From the NCBI GenBank assembly GCA_001769805.1, contig MEPO01000035.1, positions 16,868 to 80,867 of the forward strand: a stretch of DNA of 64,000 nt, in the 5' to 3' direction. Made by a program: the position numbers and the translations under genes. Position 1 is the stretch's first letter; each line of letters starts with the position of its first letter. Below, piece after piece: positions 41,574 to 50,579 of this stretch. Origin of the DNA: Bdellovibrionales bacterium GWA1_52_35. Lineage in GTDB: Bacteria; Bdellovibrionota; UBA1018. Below the pieces are notes generated by a model that saw only the letters and a list, made by a program, of their open reading frames with translations, was not told the origin of the DNA and did not search any database.

Positions 41574-41954
41574 TCAGGTTATTGAGTCACATTGTCGAAT
41601 TCCGATCACTCTTAATGTATTCCAATAGATGATTGGCCCGTTCCGCTCGAATTCGAGAAGATAGAATTTGTAGGGCTGCCCCGAATCGATTAGCGGAGCA
41701 ATTTGGCGAGCATCGTAGCGCGGGAAATAGCCAACCTGCTTCTTGCCCACATAGACGGCACATGCATATCGGTCATGCTTGTTCTTTGGTTCGCGAAAAA
41801 TACGAAGCTTTAAACCAGTTTTCAATCTCCGCTGAAGAGCTCTAAGATCCGCTTTGGATGTGACCCAATATTGGATTCCCGTAATAGATGCTAACAAAAA
41901 TGGCGGGGCTGATTTAGATTTGGATTGTTTTCTCATTGGCAATCTCTTGAGCAT
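41574..41954 (-). CDS. Stand-alone HIRAN-domain protein
   Basis: 126 residues (120 if it starts at ATG 41936). GLKLRIFREPKNKHDRYACAVYVGKKQVGYFPRYDARQIAPLIDSG is a complete HIRAN domain, which in eukaryotic HLTF binds the 3' end of single-stranded DNA. It has a basic N-terminus and no attached helicase or nuclease. Within this operon it suggests recognition of DNA ends or stalled forks. Confidence 0.85.
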   Translation of the reverse strand: MLKRLPMRKQSKSKSAPPFLLASITGIQYWVTSKADLRALQRRLKTGLKLRIFREPKNKHDRYACAVYVGKKQVGYFPRYDARQIAPLIDSGQPYKFYLLEFERNGPIIYWNTLRVIGIRQCDSIT

Positions 41955-41994
41955 TAACTCGCCGCTCTATAGGGGCGGTCGATGTTGAACTGTT

Positions 41995-43092
41995 TTATTC
42001 CTTCACGCAGTTTCCAGCGACGACCTTTCCTGCGTCATCTCTGATTGCAAAGCAGCTGTAGCCCGAAAGTGGCGATGCAATTAATTCGGCTGTGGGTGAG
42101 GAACCGCCCTGCGACTGGGCGCATCCGGTAAGTGCTAAAAAAAACAACGCTGCCGCAATTTGGGCAACGACGCCGATGCTTGCGGGGGAATGTGTAGTGG
42201 CCCCCAATAATAGCGTCTCTGGTCTTAGGCTCTTCAATTCCAGCGTACTTAGTTGGTTAATTTCCTCCCAATGTCTTCCTTTCTTGATTCTGGAAGGTTT
42301 CCGATATTTTTGTGAGAAACAGGTAATCACGCGGTTAAGGGAGCTTAGTACAATGTAGTGACTGGTCTCGGAACCTTGAATGCGCCATTGCGTTGAAACG
42401 ATTCTCCCGGTTGGGAGTGCGACGACAGAAGAGAAAATCTGCCATCGGCTTGGATCAAACCGAGTCAAAATATCTTGCGGAATGCCCCGCTCTTCGGCTC
42501 GTTGTAGTGCGTGTCTCGTCAGCTGCAGTGGACGCGATGATCCATATTCCAGAGAGATGCGCTCAAACAAGGAAGGCGGGCCAGAATAAGCATTAAAGCA
42601 GACATGTCGGCAGCCGGCGGGCCCTTTCTTCTTTGGCGACTTCCTGCTTGTAAACTCAACCGGCTTTTCCGAAATGGACTTTGTTCGGCGATAGCAAGTG
42701 TCTGCGATTTTCCACCAGGAGTTTTCTTTGCCGATTGTGCGTAAAGAACCGTCGATCGATTCGGGCGGGGGCTCGTATACAATGCTAGCCGCATCGTCGA
42801 GAAGGAGATGCTTGCCTTCAGAGCTTGTTGAGAGCTCCCAGGTCATCAGTTTGATGTCGAGATCTTTTATTCCGAGATCGACAGCCTTTAGGTTCCATGA
42901 TTCTAACCCAGAAATCGCATCCAGGTGGTTTAGGGGAATAAGGGTTGCTTCACCACGATTCTGAAGCCGTACAGCAAATCTTTTGCGGAACTCGCTCTCA
43001 ATCAAGGTAAAGAGTGACTCTGGACCTTTTGCGGCTTCGAAATGAACTACTGTTTCAAGCCAACCCGTGGAGTTTCTAGTAAATGGTTTCAT
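41995..43092 (-). CDS. Protein with a DUF4258-like domain and an internal lipoprotein-like signal
   Basis: 365 residues from ATG 43092, which overlaps the previous gene (ATGA). Residues about 200-270 (LQLTRHALQRAEERGIPQDILTRF, later GRIVSTQWRIQGSETSHYIVLSSLNRVITCF) resemble DUF4258, a small toxin-like nuclease-related fold. Near the C-terminus a hydrophobic segment VAQIAAALFFLALTGCAQSQGGSS looks exactly like a lipoprotein signal with lipobox LTGC, followed by only 37 residues. An 8-T run lies in the codons for that segment. Either a separate lipoprotein gene is fused in frame, or it has its own internal start. Function unknown. Confidence 0.6.
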   Translation of the reverse strand: MKPFTRNSTGWLETVVHFEAAKGPESLFTLIESEFRKRFAVRLQNRGEATLIPLNHLDAISGLESWNLKAVDLGIKDLDIKLMTWELSTSSEGKHLLLDDAASIVYEPPPESIDGSLRTIGKENSWWKIADTCYRRTKSISEKPVEFTSRKSPKKKGPAGCRHVCFNAYSGPPSLFERISLEYGSSRPLQLTRHALQRAEERGIPQDILTRFDPSRWQIFSSVVALPTGRIVSTQWRIQGSETSHYIVLSSLNRVITCFSQKYRKPSRIKKGRHWEEINQLSTLELKSLRPETLLLGATTHSPASIGVVAQIAAALFFLALTGCAQSQGGSSPTAELIASPLSGYSCFAIRDDAGKVVAGNCVKE

Positions 43093-43349
43093 GGTAGAAT
43101 CTCGAATCGGGATAAGTCTGGGCCGCGACGACGGAAGTACCAGTGGATCGTGTCCTTGCCCCATTCTTCTATAAGTTCATATTCGGCCGCTTTTTCGGAT
43201 CCGACTTGTCGGAGAAAGGTCGCGGCGTAAATCTCGAGATGTTTTTGGCGAGCAGTGGTGACCCGTTTTTCTTCGTCTGATTCACCGCCGATAGTGGTTG
43301 GTTCATTCAAGGCCAATTCTAAACCGCCCGGGAGTCGTAGCTTGGTCAT
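43089..43349 (-). CDS. Small protein of unknown function
   Basis: 86 residues, acidic, starting MTKLRLPGGLELALNEPTTIGG and ending HWYFRRRGPDLSRFEILP. No family recognised. It lies ten bases after the cold-shock-domain gene and overlaps the next gene by four bases, so it is a genuine member of the operon. Confidence 0.65.
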   Translation of the reverse strand: MTKLRLPGGLELALNEPTTIGGESDEEKRVTTARQKHLEIYAATFLRQVGSEKAAEYELIEEWGKDTIHWYFRRRGPDLSRFEILP

Positions 43350-43359
43350 GGTCTATCCT

Positions 43360-44034
43360 TTACTCCAAATGATTTTTTCGTCGGCATGAATGAATATCGC
43401 TCTCGACTACTTCAAAGACCCGTAATGCCTGTTCTTTGTTCCGATTCGAGTTCAGGGATCGAACCCTTGCCGCTAATCTCCTGATTAACTTTAAGTCATC
43501 TTCTTTCTCGATCCTTTGCAGTTCGAGTGCTTGTTCGATTTTCGAGATTTGCTGTTCAATATCTGACTTTTTCTTTATGAATTCGGTTTGTAGTTTCGAA
43601 ACATAGTTTGCTAGCGCTTGTATGTGTTCCTCTTTCACTTCCCCTGATCTCGAGCTGGCAGGCTCAAAACCACGCAACTGCTCCATTGCCCATTCACGCC
43701 CCGGAGAGAGCCGATTAGGAAGCTGATAAAATGCCTTTTCAATTTCCGCTAGGAATTGGGTGTCCTTGACAAGGGTGTTAATTGTGAGCGGGGTGCTCTT
43801 GCCGCAAATTTGACGTCGGATCGCATACACTTCCTCCGTACAGACGTTAATCGCCTTTGGCCCGTTCAGGCCGTTGGTTAATTCGAAATATACGCGCTGG
43901 CCCGCAATAAGCGTTTTATGTCCAGGAACCTGAATAGCGCTGTAGTGGACGAAAATTGGACTCTCTATCGCTGAAGATCTGATGAATCCATGCCCATGCT
44001 CATCATTAAACCACTTTACTATGCCTTCAATCAT
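43360..44034 (-). CDS. Cold-shock-domain protein with a coiled-coil C-terminus
   Basis: 224 residues from ATG 44034, with AAAGGAAA eight bases upstream; the frame extends to 44133 without support. Residues 1-70 are a cold-shock domain (MIEGIVKWFNDEHGHGFI, then PIFVHYSAI) with the RNP1-like and RNP2-like aromatic residues for single-stranded nucleic acid. Residues about 130-210 are charged and heptad-like (LQTEFIKKKSDIEQQISKIEQALELQRIEKEDDLKLIRRL), a coiled coil for oligomerisation. First gene of the operon, divergent from an XRE regulator. Confidence 0.82.
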   Translation of the reverse strand: MIEGIVKWFNDEHGHGFIRSSAIESPIFVHYSAIQVPGHKTLIAGQRVYFELTNGLNGPKAINVCTEEVYAIRRQICGKSTPLTINTLVKDTQFLAEIEKAFYQLPNRLSPGREWAMEQLRGFEPASSRSGEVKEEHIQALANYVSKLQTEFIKKKSDIEQQISKIEQALELQRIEKEDDLKLIRRLAARVRSLNSNRNKEQALRVFEVVESDIHSCRRKNHLE

Positions 44035-44112
44035 TCGCGGTTTTCCTTTGTATAATCGTTCTGGATGACCGCCGAAAGTCAAATTGGCGCTGCGCGACAG
44101 CGTCTGTCTAAT

Positions 44113-44178
44113 ATAGCCAACAGTAATAGTCAATAGCCGGTAATAATCTAAATTAATTATGAGGAATAGCCGATAACT
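44113..44178. promoter_or_regulatory. Repeated ATAGCC half-sites between the XRE gene and the CSD operon
   Basis: ATAGCCAACAGTAA (44113), ATAGCCGGTAATAA (44133) and ATAGCCGATAACTA (44166) are similar and in the same orientation in the 150-bp divergent gap. They are the probable binding sites of the XRE-type regulator, controlling both directions. Confidence 0.5.
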
Positions 44179-44184
44179 AGGTAT

Positions 44185-44562
44185 ATGGCGCGCGAGAAAT
44201 CATTGAAATCCAGGGCGAAAGAAGTTGTATTCCCCGAATACAATCTTGGAGAGCGGATAAAATTTCTAAGAACTGTTCGGGGATTATCACAATTGCATTT
44301 AGCCAAATCCGCAAAGGTGAGTCAGCCAACCATCGCCCAGATCGAGTCCGGTAAGAAGGATCCTTCAGTCCAGACGCTACAGCAGATAGCGGCCGCCCTC
44401 GATGTGGAAATTGCAGCGCTCTTTGCCACTGATGATGTGTTTGTGTTTGATCTTAAGCGACTCCGCCGAAAATATAATCATGCAGACAAGCTGACACCAC
44501 ATCTCTACATGGCGCTTGGGCGCGTGGTTCAGTACGCCAAGGACATCGGGTATATTAAGTGA
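44185..44562 (+). CDS. XRE-family transcriptional regulator
   Basis: 125 residues. NLGERIKFLRTVRGLSQLHLAKSAKVSQPTIAQIESGKKDPSVQTLQQIAAALDV is a standard helix-turn-helix of the Cro/C1 type. The C-terminal 50 residues are unassigned. Divergent from the CSD-HIRAN operon, which it probably controls at the repeated half-sites between them. It is followed directly by the composite repeat at 44568. Confidence 0.9.
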   Translation: MAREKSLKSRAKEVVFPEYNLGERIKFLRTVRGLSQLHLAKSAKVSQPTIAQIESGKKDPSVQTLQQIAAALDVEIAALFATDDVFVFDLKRLRRKYNHADKLTPHLYMALGRVVQYAKDIGYIK

Positions 44563-44567
44563 TGCTG

Positions 44568-44616
44568 ACCTTCCCCTCAGTTCTTGATCCAGTTTGAAGT
44601 AGAAAAACTCCGTGTC
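44568..44616 (+). repeat. Composite repeat, left part (motif 2), copy near F
   Basis: A 49-bp stretch around CAGTTCTTGATCCAGTTTGA and GTAGAAAAACTCCGTGTC. It recurs with about five differences at 55570-55618. Here it lies nine bases left of full repeat copy F, so both are parts of one longer element. Confidence 0.8.
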
Positions 44617-44625
44617 TGACTAAAT

Positions 44626-44732
44626 AGGAGGGTCTCATTAACCTGATGACTAACCTCATGACATTTCAGGATTAGAAATATTTCAGTCAACAATAAGAAA
44701 GCTGATCTGCGATATAGAGGGGTACTGGGCGG
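44626..44732 (+). repeat. Island repeat copy F (full 107-bp unit)
   Basis: Same length as copy C with five substitutions. It is 77 bp from the stop codon of the minus-strand gene on its right, the same arrangement as copies A, B, C, E and G. Confidence 0.93.
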
Positions 44733-44809
44733 GCTGATTGATTAATTCGGGGATCTAATTGCAGTGCAGTTATCGCCCATCAACTCTGGGTTCAGACACC
44801 AACGTATCC

Positions 44810-45619
44810 TCAAGTCGTACTACCAGGCTGCGGGACGCCTGGCTTTAAGCCAAGGCGATATCGAAATGGCATCTCGGGATTTCGCTGATCTTCGGGTATG
44901 TCATAAACACAGACAACCCCGGGAAAAAAAAACTCGAGAGAATGTGCAATCATCTCTTCGCTAAAAGTCAGTAAGTTGTGACTGAAAATCTCAAGCCTAT
45001 TGAGTACTGGTGCATCATTGAAAAACTTGGGTGGGTCAACCAGAAACTTTCCCTGCGGTAACGGACTTATATTGTAACCCCTGACAAATGCCTTACCGGT
45101 TTTGGGATGCTCGTCTTCATTCCTAAGATCGATAATTTCCTTAATCCACACTTGGTCTTCTTCAAGCAACCTAAAGACAATATGATCAAGGCCAAACTTC
45201 AATTTGGCCTGATCCCTGATTTTGTGAAAATGAGGCCCCTTAAAATCCTTCTCTAAGATGACGCCCATAGCGGCCGCTAACTGCTGAAGGGCCTGCTTGC
45301 TGAACATCAGAAAACTCTTGGCATTATCAAGACTCATAATTCCTGGCGTCTCGATGACTCTGCCTTGGTTTTGTGTCTTCACTCCCTCCGTACACAGCCT
45401 TTGTTCCGCAGCTCTTATCTCATCCATGAGTGGCTTAGCAGCCTTTTCTGCGGAGACCAGAGACTTCATTATATTGTGGCACTCAGATTTTATGAGTTCT
45501 TTGCGCTCATTTGGGATTCGGGCCATCTGAATTATGTCAAATAGTCCCGGCACCAGGCGGGCAACAATGGGGTTAGCACTTCCAACATCCATCGTCTGAG
45601 TTAGTTGAAAGGCGGTCAT
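44810..45619 (-). CDS. Protein of unknown function, last gene of the type I R-M operon
   Basis: 269 residues from ATG 45619, with GGAAGAG upstream; the longer frame to 45661 overlaps the peptidase gene. The sequence is mostly helical, with VWIKEIIDLRNEDEHPKTG as its most distinctive segment. Such LRNxxxH motifs occur in HEPN-like and related helical proteins, but I cannot confirm a HEPN active site. It starts four bases after the M48-like gene. Association with type I R-M operons is common for unassigned proteins like this. Confidence 0.7.
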   Translation of the reverse strand: MTAFQLTQTMDVGSANPIVARLVPGLFDIIQMARIPNERKELIKSECHNIMKSLVSAEKAAKPLMDEIRAAEQRLCTEGVKTQNQGRVIETPGIMSLDNAKSFLMFSKQALQQLAAAMGVILEKDFKGPHFHKIRDQAKLKFGLDHIVFRLLEEDQVWIKEIIDLRNEDEHPKTGKAFVRGYNISPLPQGKFLVDPPKFFNDAPVLNRLEIFSHNLLTFSEEMIAHSLEFFFPGVVCVYDIPEDQRNPEMPFRYRLGLKPGVPQPGSTT

Positions 45620-45623
45620 CTGC

Positions 45624-46340
45624 TCATCTCTTCCAGTTCTCCGCTGCCAGTGGGAGTTCATTAAGCTCTACACGGGCCTCTCGCCACGCGGAATAGTGCC
45701 TATCCAAAAGCTCGATAAACCGTTCGCTGTGCTTAGGTTCAAGCAGGTGAATCATCTCGTGGACGATCACATACTCAAGAAGGTCCTTCGGCTTCTTAAC
45801 CAATTCAGTATTCAGGCGGATATTACCCTCACGATGGTTACAGCCACCCCATTTTGTTTTCATACGTTGAAGAAAATACTCGGAGACCTTTACACCCAGC
45901 CTCACCTCCCACTTCGATATGAGCTCGGGCACGACTGTATGGAGGAGTGACTTGTGCCACTCATGCATCACCTCCGCACGCTTAGCAAGATCACTTCCCG
46001 GACGAGTAGTGAGTGTGATAGTTCGGTGACTCAATTCTACGGAGGGCTTAGTGTCCGATTCCTGGACAGACAGTAGGTATCTCCGACCCCAGAGGTAATG
46101 ACTTTCGCGCTCTATAAACTTCCGCTGTGTTTCCCGTGCTTGCGCTTCTAACTTTGCCCGCTGGTCCTGAATCCAGGCTAACTTTGAAATGGCATAGGCC
46201 CGGGCCACATCGAGACGGGTCTCGGTGGGGGCGACAAGAGTGATATGACCTTGGGGCGGATGTACGGATAAATGGACGTTTTTCACATCCTTTCGAGTTA
46301 CCACAATCACCATGTCGCCAATTTTAATAGTCTCAGTCAT
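45624..46340 (-). CDS. YgjP/DUF45-type M48-like metallopeptidase
   Basis: 238 residues from ATG 46340, overlapping the hsdR stop (TGATG). WIQDQRAKL, RMKTKWGGCNHREGNIRLN and VIVHEMIHLLEPKHSERF include the HExxH zinc motif and the downstream conserved His. Proteins of this family are regularly found beside hsdR; the role may be in processing or turnover of the restriction complex, but this is not established. Confidence 0.88.
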   Translation of the reverse strand: MTETIKIGDMVIVVTRKDVKNVHLSVHPPQGHITLVAPTETRLDVARAYAISKLAWIQDQRAKLEAQARETQRKFIERESHYLWGRRYLLSVQESDTKPSVELSHRTITLTTRPGSDLAKRAEVMHEWHKSLLHTVVPELISKWEVRLGVKVSEYFLQRMKTKWGGCNHREGNIRLNTELVKKPKDLLEYVIVHEMIHLLEPKHSERFIELLDRHYSAWREARVELNELPLAAENWKR

Positions 46341-49300
46341 CAATACCCCGGTTGGTTCTTAATGATTTCAAAGAGCGCCATTGTGGCCTCCCTGTCCCGA
46401 TCTAAGAGTGGAAACAGTGCGTTCAAAACCTGTGCCTCGCGCGCTTGATCTCCCTTCCATCCCGCGGGGGCACGCTCTCGCACGGCCAAATCTATTCGGA
46501 GTGCCAGCGTGGCCTTGTCATCGGCGGACGTAGGACACTGAAAGCTTGTCTTGGCAATCGAGCCCAAGTTATTAAACAGTACCGTTGCCTCGCTTTTCCC
46601 GTGAAGCACTGAGGGCACGCCCTGCTCGGGCTGTCTGCTTACGATTCGCCTGACAAGGGCCTCGGCATTCCTAAGGAATTTCTCGTAGGCTTCAGCATCC
46701 GCGCGGCTCTGCTGGATTAGATCGTCAAGTAGCTTGGACATCTCGTCGTAAAATCGAGGATCGGTGAGCCGCTCCTGTTTGATCGTCTTTCGGATGTTGT
46801 TGATGACACCCTCGGCGACCGCGTTGCGCGTGAGCTTGCCCTTTTCGTTGAGCTTTTTGGCGATGGCATCGTGGATGCCAGTCTTGATGATTAGATCGGT
46901 CAGGGACAGGTCGCCCAAGCCACCCAGATCGGCAGCGGGCTCGGCTTGGATATAGGTGTTGATGAGATGGCGCATGTCGGCCTCGTAGGGCTTGATGTCG
47001 AGCTCTTCGCCGGAGTGGCGTTTGATGGCCGCTCGAATATCGCTGTAGCTTTCGACCTCCCGTGGGATTGATTCGACCTCGGCATCGGAGTAGCCAGCGT
47101 CCACTAAATCTTGCGCGATGTCTGAGAAAGCCCGGATTAACATGGCCGTGGCCTTGTAGAATGCGATTCTCAATGCTTCTGTGTCGTTAAGTGCGTTTGG
47201 ATCGGCCGCTTCGCCGCAGAAATAGTGAAGATATTGCTCAACCTCTTTGGGAGGCAATACGGGATCGCAGAGATAGCGCATGACTTCTCGGGCCTGGTCA
47301 AGCCGCTTCTTACCCTCTTTGAGATGGTCTTTAAGTATGATGTTATTCTCGCCACCACAACCCGCATCGATGTCGAGCTCATCTGAGCTGTAAACGGCGA
47401 TAGCTTGCTGCACGTTGCCCCAGAGTTTTTTGAAATCGACGATATGCCCGTAATCCTTATCAGCGCCATCGAGCCGGTTGGTGCGGCAGATGGCTTGAAA
47501 TAGGTTGTGGTCACGCAGCTCGTTGTCGAGGTAGATGTAGGAGCAGCTCGGCGCATCAAAGCCGGTTAGGAGCTTACTGACCACGATGAGCAACTTGAGA
47601 TTGGCAGGCTCCTGGATGAAGCGGCGCTTGATCTCATCTTCATACACCTTGGTGGTCTGTCCGTTTTCAAGGACGTGTTGGGTGTAGGTGTCGAACTTGA
47701 AACGCTCGTCACTATTTGCAGGCTCGCGAGAGATCGCGCTCGGGTTGGGCTCGTATGAGGTCACGATCCCAACAAACCGGCCAAAGGAAGTATTTTGAAA
47801 AAGCCGGTAGTAGTGGCAGGCGTCGTAGATCGAGGCAGCTACAAGAATCGCGGTCCCCCGGTCGTTGTTCAGGCGCGGCTTGAGGCTAAAATCCTCGATG
47901 ATACTCGCGATGATGCGGTCCTTGCGCTCTTTGGCGCTGTACAACTGTTCCATCGTAGCCCAGCGTTTGCGAATGATGGCCTTTTGAAAATTATTAAGTC
48001 CCCGCGTCTTTTGATCGAACCAACGGTTAATCGCATCCGGAGATGACATACGCTCGGGTACGTCGCGCGCTTCGTACTTAAGATCAAGAATCACACCGTC
48101 GGCCACCCCTTGGTGGAATTTGTAAGTGTGAATATAAGTCCCAAACACGTCGCGAGTAGTCTGCTTGTCTTTCTTCAAAAGCGGTGTACCAGTGAAGCCG
48201 ATGAAGATGGCATCTTTCATCCACCGCTTCATCTGTTTATTCATGTCACCGCCTTGGGTCCGATGGCACTCATCCACAAAGACGTAAAAACGTCCGCTCA
48301 CTCGAGGCGGCTCGCCCATTAGGTCGGAAGGGTCAATCTTGTGAAGCAACGCGCACAGTAGACGGGGCGAGGCAGCTCCGAGCTTCTCGACGAGCTCTTT
48401 GCGAGAGGTGATGCGAGGCGAATGCGACTCGGGGCCGATCACCCCCGCATTCTTGACAACGCCTTCAATCTGCTTATCCAGTTCGTCACGGTCGGTGATG
48501 ACCAAGATACGGGCATCAGGTTCATGCTCAAGGAGCCACTTGGCGATCAAGACCATGAGAATGCTCTTGCCGCTGCCTTGGGTATGCCAGATCACTCCAC
48601 CTTCGTGCTTGGCGACACGCTCCTGCGTGGCCTTTACCGCGAAGTATTGATGCGGGCGTGGCACCTTCTTTTGACCCGCGTCGAAAATAATGAAGTTGCG
48701 AATCATGTCGAGAAGTCGCGCCTTGCCACAGAGCTGTGCCAGGGGGCGATCAAGAAGTGCTCCTGGTGCTGGATCTCCCTTGGGCGGGGCCTCGTCCTTC
48801 CATTCGACAAAAAACTGCTCAGGCGTGCCCGCAGTGCCGTAGCGCAAACCTTGTGAGTCGCTGCCTGCCAACACAAGCTGGACGGTGCTGAAGAAGCCCT
48901 TGTTGAAAATCTCTTCCTGGTTGGTGATGAGCTGGCGCACACCATCAGCCACTTCGACGGAGCTGCGCTTGAGTTCGATCACTCCGATCGCGAGGCCGTT
49001 GAGGTAGAGCACGAGATCAGGACGGCGCTGATGACCACCTTTGAGCGTGACCTCCTCGGCAAGTGCGAAGTCGTTCTTGTCAGGATGTTTCCAATCGACG
49101 AGATGAACAGTATCATGCGGTCTTCCGGCCGCGATCTGCACGGGCACGCCATAGCGGAGGAGCTGGTAGGTTCGTTGGTTTGCCTGATAAAGCGTGATGC
49201 CGGTCGAGTCTGCCGCGATTTCGAGCTTCTGGGTCGCAGCCGAAATGTGGGCGTCGGAGTAGCCGCGCGCTTTAAGGTTGTCGCGAAGAATCTCGCTCTC

Positions 49301-49417
49301 GATAGAGCGGTTGTTCTCGCGCTTGTGCCAATCGCCGAGATAGCGATAGCCCAGTGTTTTAAGAAGCTCGATAACTCGATTCTGGGTAGTACGTTCGGTA
49401 CGGGGCTGCTTAGGCAT
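46340..49417 (-). CDS. hsdR: Type I restriction enzyme, R subunit
   Basis: 1025 residues. The N-terminal nuclease domain has [22 protein letters not shown], the D and ExK of a PD-(D/E)XK site. The motor follows: [13 protein letters not shown] (Walker A), [23 protein letters not shown] (DECH), FIGFTGTPL and a later helicase half with [15 protein letters not shown] and ICRTNRLD. A helical C-terminal domain docks to the methylase. It overlaps the hsdS end by eight bases. With HsdM and HsdS it cuts DNA unmethylated at the recognition site after ATP-driven translocation. Confidence 0.96.
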   Translation of the reverse strand: MPKQPRTERTTQNRVIELLKTLGYRYLGDWHKRENNRSIESEILRDNLKARGYSDAHISAATQKLEIAADSTGITLYQANQRTYQLLRYGVPVQIAAGRPHDTVHLVDWKHPDKNDFALAEEVTLKGGHQRRPDLVLYLNGLAIGVIELKRSSVEVADGVRQLITNQEEIFNKGFFSTVQLVLAGSDSQGLRYGTAGTPEQFFVEWKDEAPPKGDPAPGALLDRPLAQLCGKARLLDMIRNFIIFDAGQKKVPRPHQYFAVKATQERVAKHEGGVIWHTQGSGKSILMVLIAKWLLEHEPDARILVITDRDELDKQIEGVVKNAGVIGPESHSPRITSRKELVEKLGAASPRLLCALLHKIDPSDLMGEPPRVSGRFYVFVDECHRTQGGDMNKQMKRWMKDAIFIGFTGTPLLKKDKQTTRDVFGTYIHTYKFHQGVADGVILDLKYEARDVPERMSSPDAINRWFDQKTRGLNNFQKAIIRKRWATMEQLYSAKERKDRIIASIIEDFSLKPRLNNDRGTAILVAASIYDACHYYRLFQNTSFGRFVGIVTSYEPNPSAISREPANSDERFKFDTYTQHVLENGQTTKVYEDEIKRRFIQEPANLKLLIVVSKLLTGFDAPSCSYIYLDNELRDHNLFQAICRTNRLDGADKDYGHIVDFKKLWGNVQQAIAVYSSDELDIDAGCGGENNIILKDHLKEGKKRLDQAREVMRYLCDPVLPPKEVEQYLHYFCGEAADPNALNDTEALRIAFYKATAMLIRAFSDIAQDLVDAGYSDAEVESIPREVESYSDIRAAIKRHSGEELDIKPYEADMRHLINTYIQAEPAADLGGLGDLSLTDLIIKTGIHDAIAKKLNEKGKLTRNAVAEGVINNIRKTIKQERLTDPRFYDEMSKLLDDLIQQSRADAEAYEKFLRNAEALVRRIVSRQPEQGVPSVLHGKSEATVLFNNLGSIAKTSFQCPTSADDKATLALRIDLAVRERAPAGWKGDQAREAQVLNALFPLLDRDREATMALFEIIKNQPGY

Positions 49418-50579
49418 TAGTTTCTCCGGTGGTTACGAGCCGCGTCTTGCCGGTCAGCAGCTCCTGCATCATGGCCTGTTTGATAGCACGGGTCTTGTTG
49501 CGGCGAGCCTCGAGTGCGGCGATCTCGGTGTCTATATCGGAAAGGACTATGGCAATGGCTGTTTGCTCAGCTAGGCTCGGGATTTTGATGGAAAGTTTTC
49601 CAAGAGCCCCCCTCGAGATGCGTTTATGTGTGGTTCCACCGCATCTGTCACTGACAGCGCGAAACCATTCCGGCATAGAAAAGACGTAGGAAAGATACAC
49701 GCGATTCGTAGTGTCACGGGGCGGCCGAAAAATGGTGACGTCAACTGATGTTATAATCCTGTCACTCTCGATTTTAGGTAACACGCAGGCCCGTCCCGCT
49801 GGATCCGCGAGTCGGCAAATAAGAAGATCACCCGTCATCAAGGGTTTACATCGTAGGGAGTTGAAGGATTTTTCGTAAACGTATTTCTTGACCTCTTTTT
49901 CGACGTAGCTGCCTATGCCTATGTTTCCAGTTTGAATGAGCCGCACCCCATCGGACGTTATGTGTTCGGCTTCAATCCAGTCACCATCGTCAAAAAGCTC
50001 CTTCTTTCTCGCTGCCAAGTCGAATAACGTAATTTCTTTCCATACATCACTAAACCCAGACAACCGAGTCTGCCCCGTGAGGAGCTGTTTCATGGCGGCC
50101 TGCTTGACATCGCGTTTCTTAGAGACTAGCTGATTCAGGCCAGCCAGGAGCGCATCCACGTCGTTCAGGGCGGCTGCGATGACGCGTTGCTCTTTCGAAT
50201 CAACTGGCAATGTAATCGACTCGGCGTGAAGGTCGTTTCGATTGACGCCGGGAACGCCGCTTTTCCCGCTGAATGAATCAAAATCGAAACGGTGTAGGAG
50301 GTGGTAGATGAACTCTGGATCGTTACCGTGAAAGTCGCGAACGTACAGTGTTGTGTTCAGCGGCCAAAAAGGTTCACGAATAAAAAAAATCTCGCCAATC
50401 GTTCCGTACCGTCCGGTGACGACCCCTGGGGGCGCTACCATCGACGTGTTGTGATAGTCTGTGACCCCAGCGGAACTAACGATGGGGACGGAGCCTGACT
50501 TACGGGATCCATGCGGCAGATCGAAACCACGTTGAAAAGTAACTACGCTCCCGAGCGTCACAGTCTTCCAGTCTAGCAT
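49410..50579 (-). CDS. hsdS: Type I restriction-modification, S (specificity) subunit
   Basis: 389 residues from ATG 50579, which overlaps the hsdM stop (TGATG); the longer frame to 50759 is antisense-like and unsupported. It has two target recognition domains, the first starting [19 protein letters not shown] and the second [17 protein letters not shown], separated by the helical repeat [15 protein letters not shown], which recurs at the end as [15 protein letters not shown]. Each domain reads one half of a bipartite site; the target sequence cannot be predicted here. Confidence 0.95.
   Translation of the reverse strand: MLDWKTVTLGSVVTFQRGFDLPHGSRKSGSVPIVSSAGVTDYHNTSMVAPPGVVTGRYGTIGEIFFIREPFWPLNTTLYVRDFHGNDPEFIYHLLHRFDFDSFSGKSGVPGVNRNDLHAESITLPVDSKEQRVIAAALNDVDALLAGLNQLVSKKRDVKQAAMKQLLTGQTRLSGFSDVWKEITLFDLAARKKELFDDGDWIEAEHITSDGVRLIQTGNIGIGSYVEKEVKKYVYEKSFNSLRCKPLMTGDLLICRLADPAGRACVLPKIESDRIITSVDVTIFRPPRDTTNRVYLSYVFSMPEWFRAVSDRCGGTTHKRISRGALGKLSIKIPSLAEQTAIAIVLSDIDTEIAALEARRNKTRAIKQAMMQELLTGKTRLVTTGETNA

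Noticed and set aside
46764..49420. Several plus-strand ORFs of 60-144 residues inside hsdR
   Set aside because: They are antisense shadows of a strongly supported gene with codon bias in the hsdR frame.
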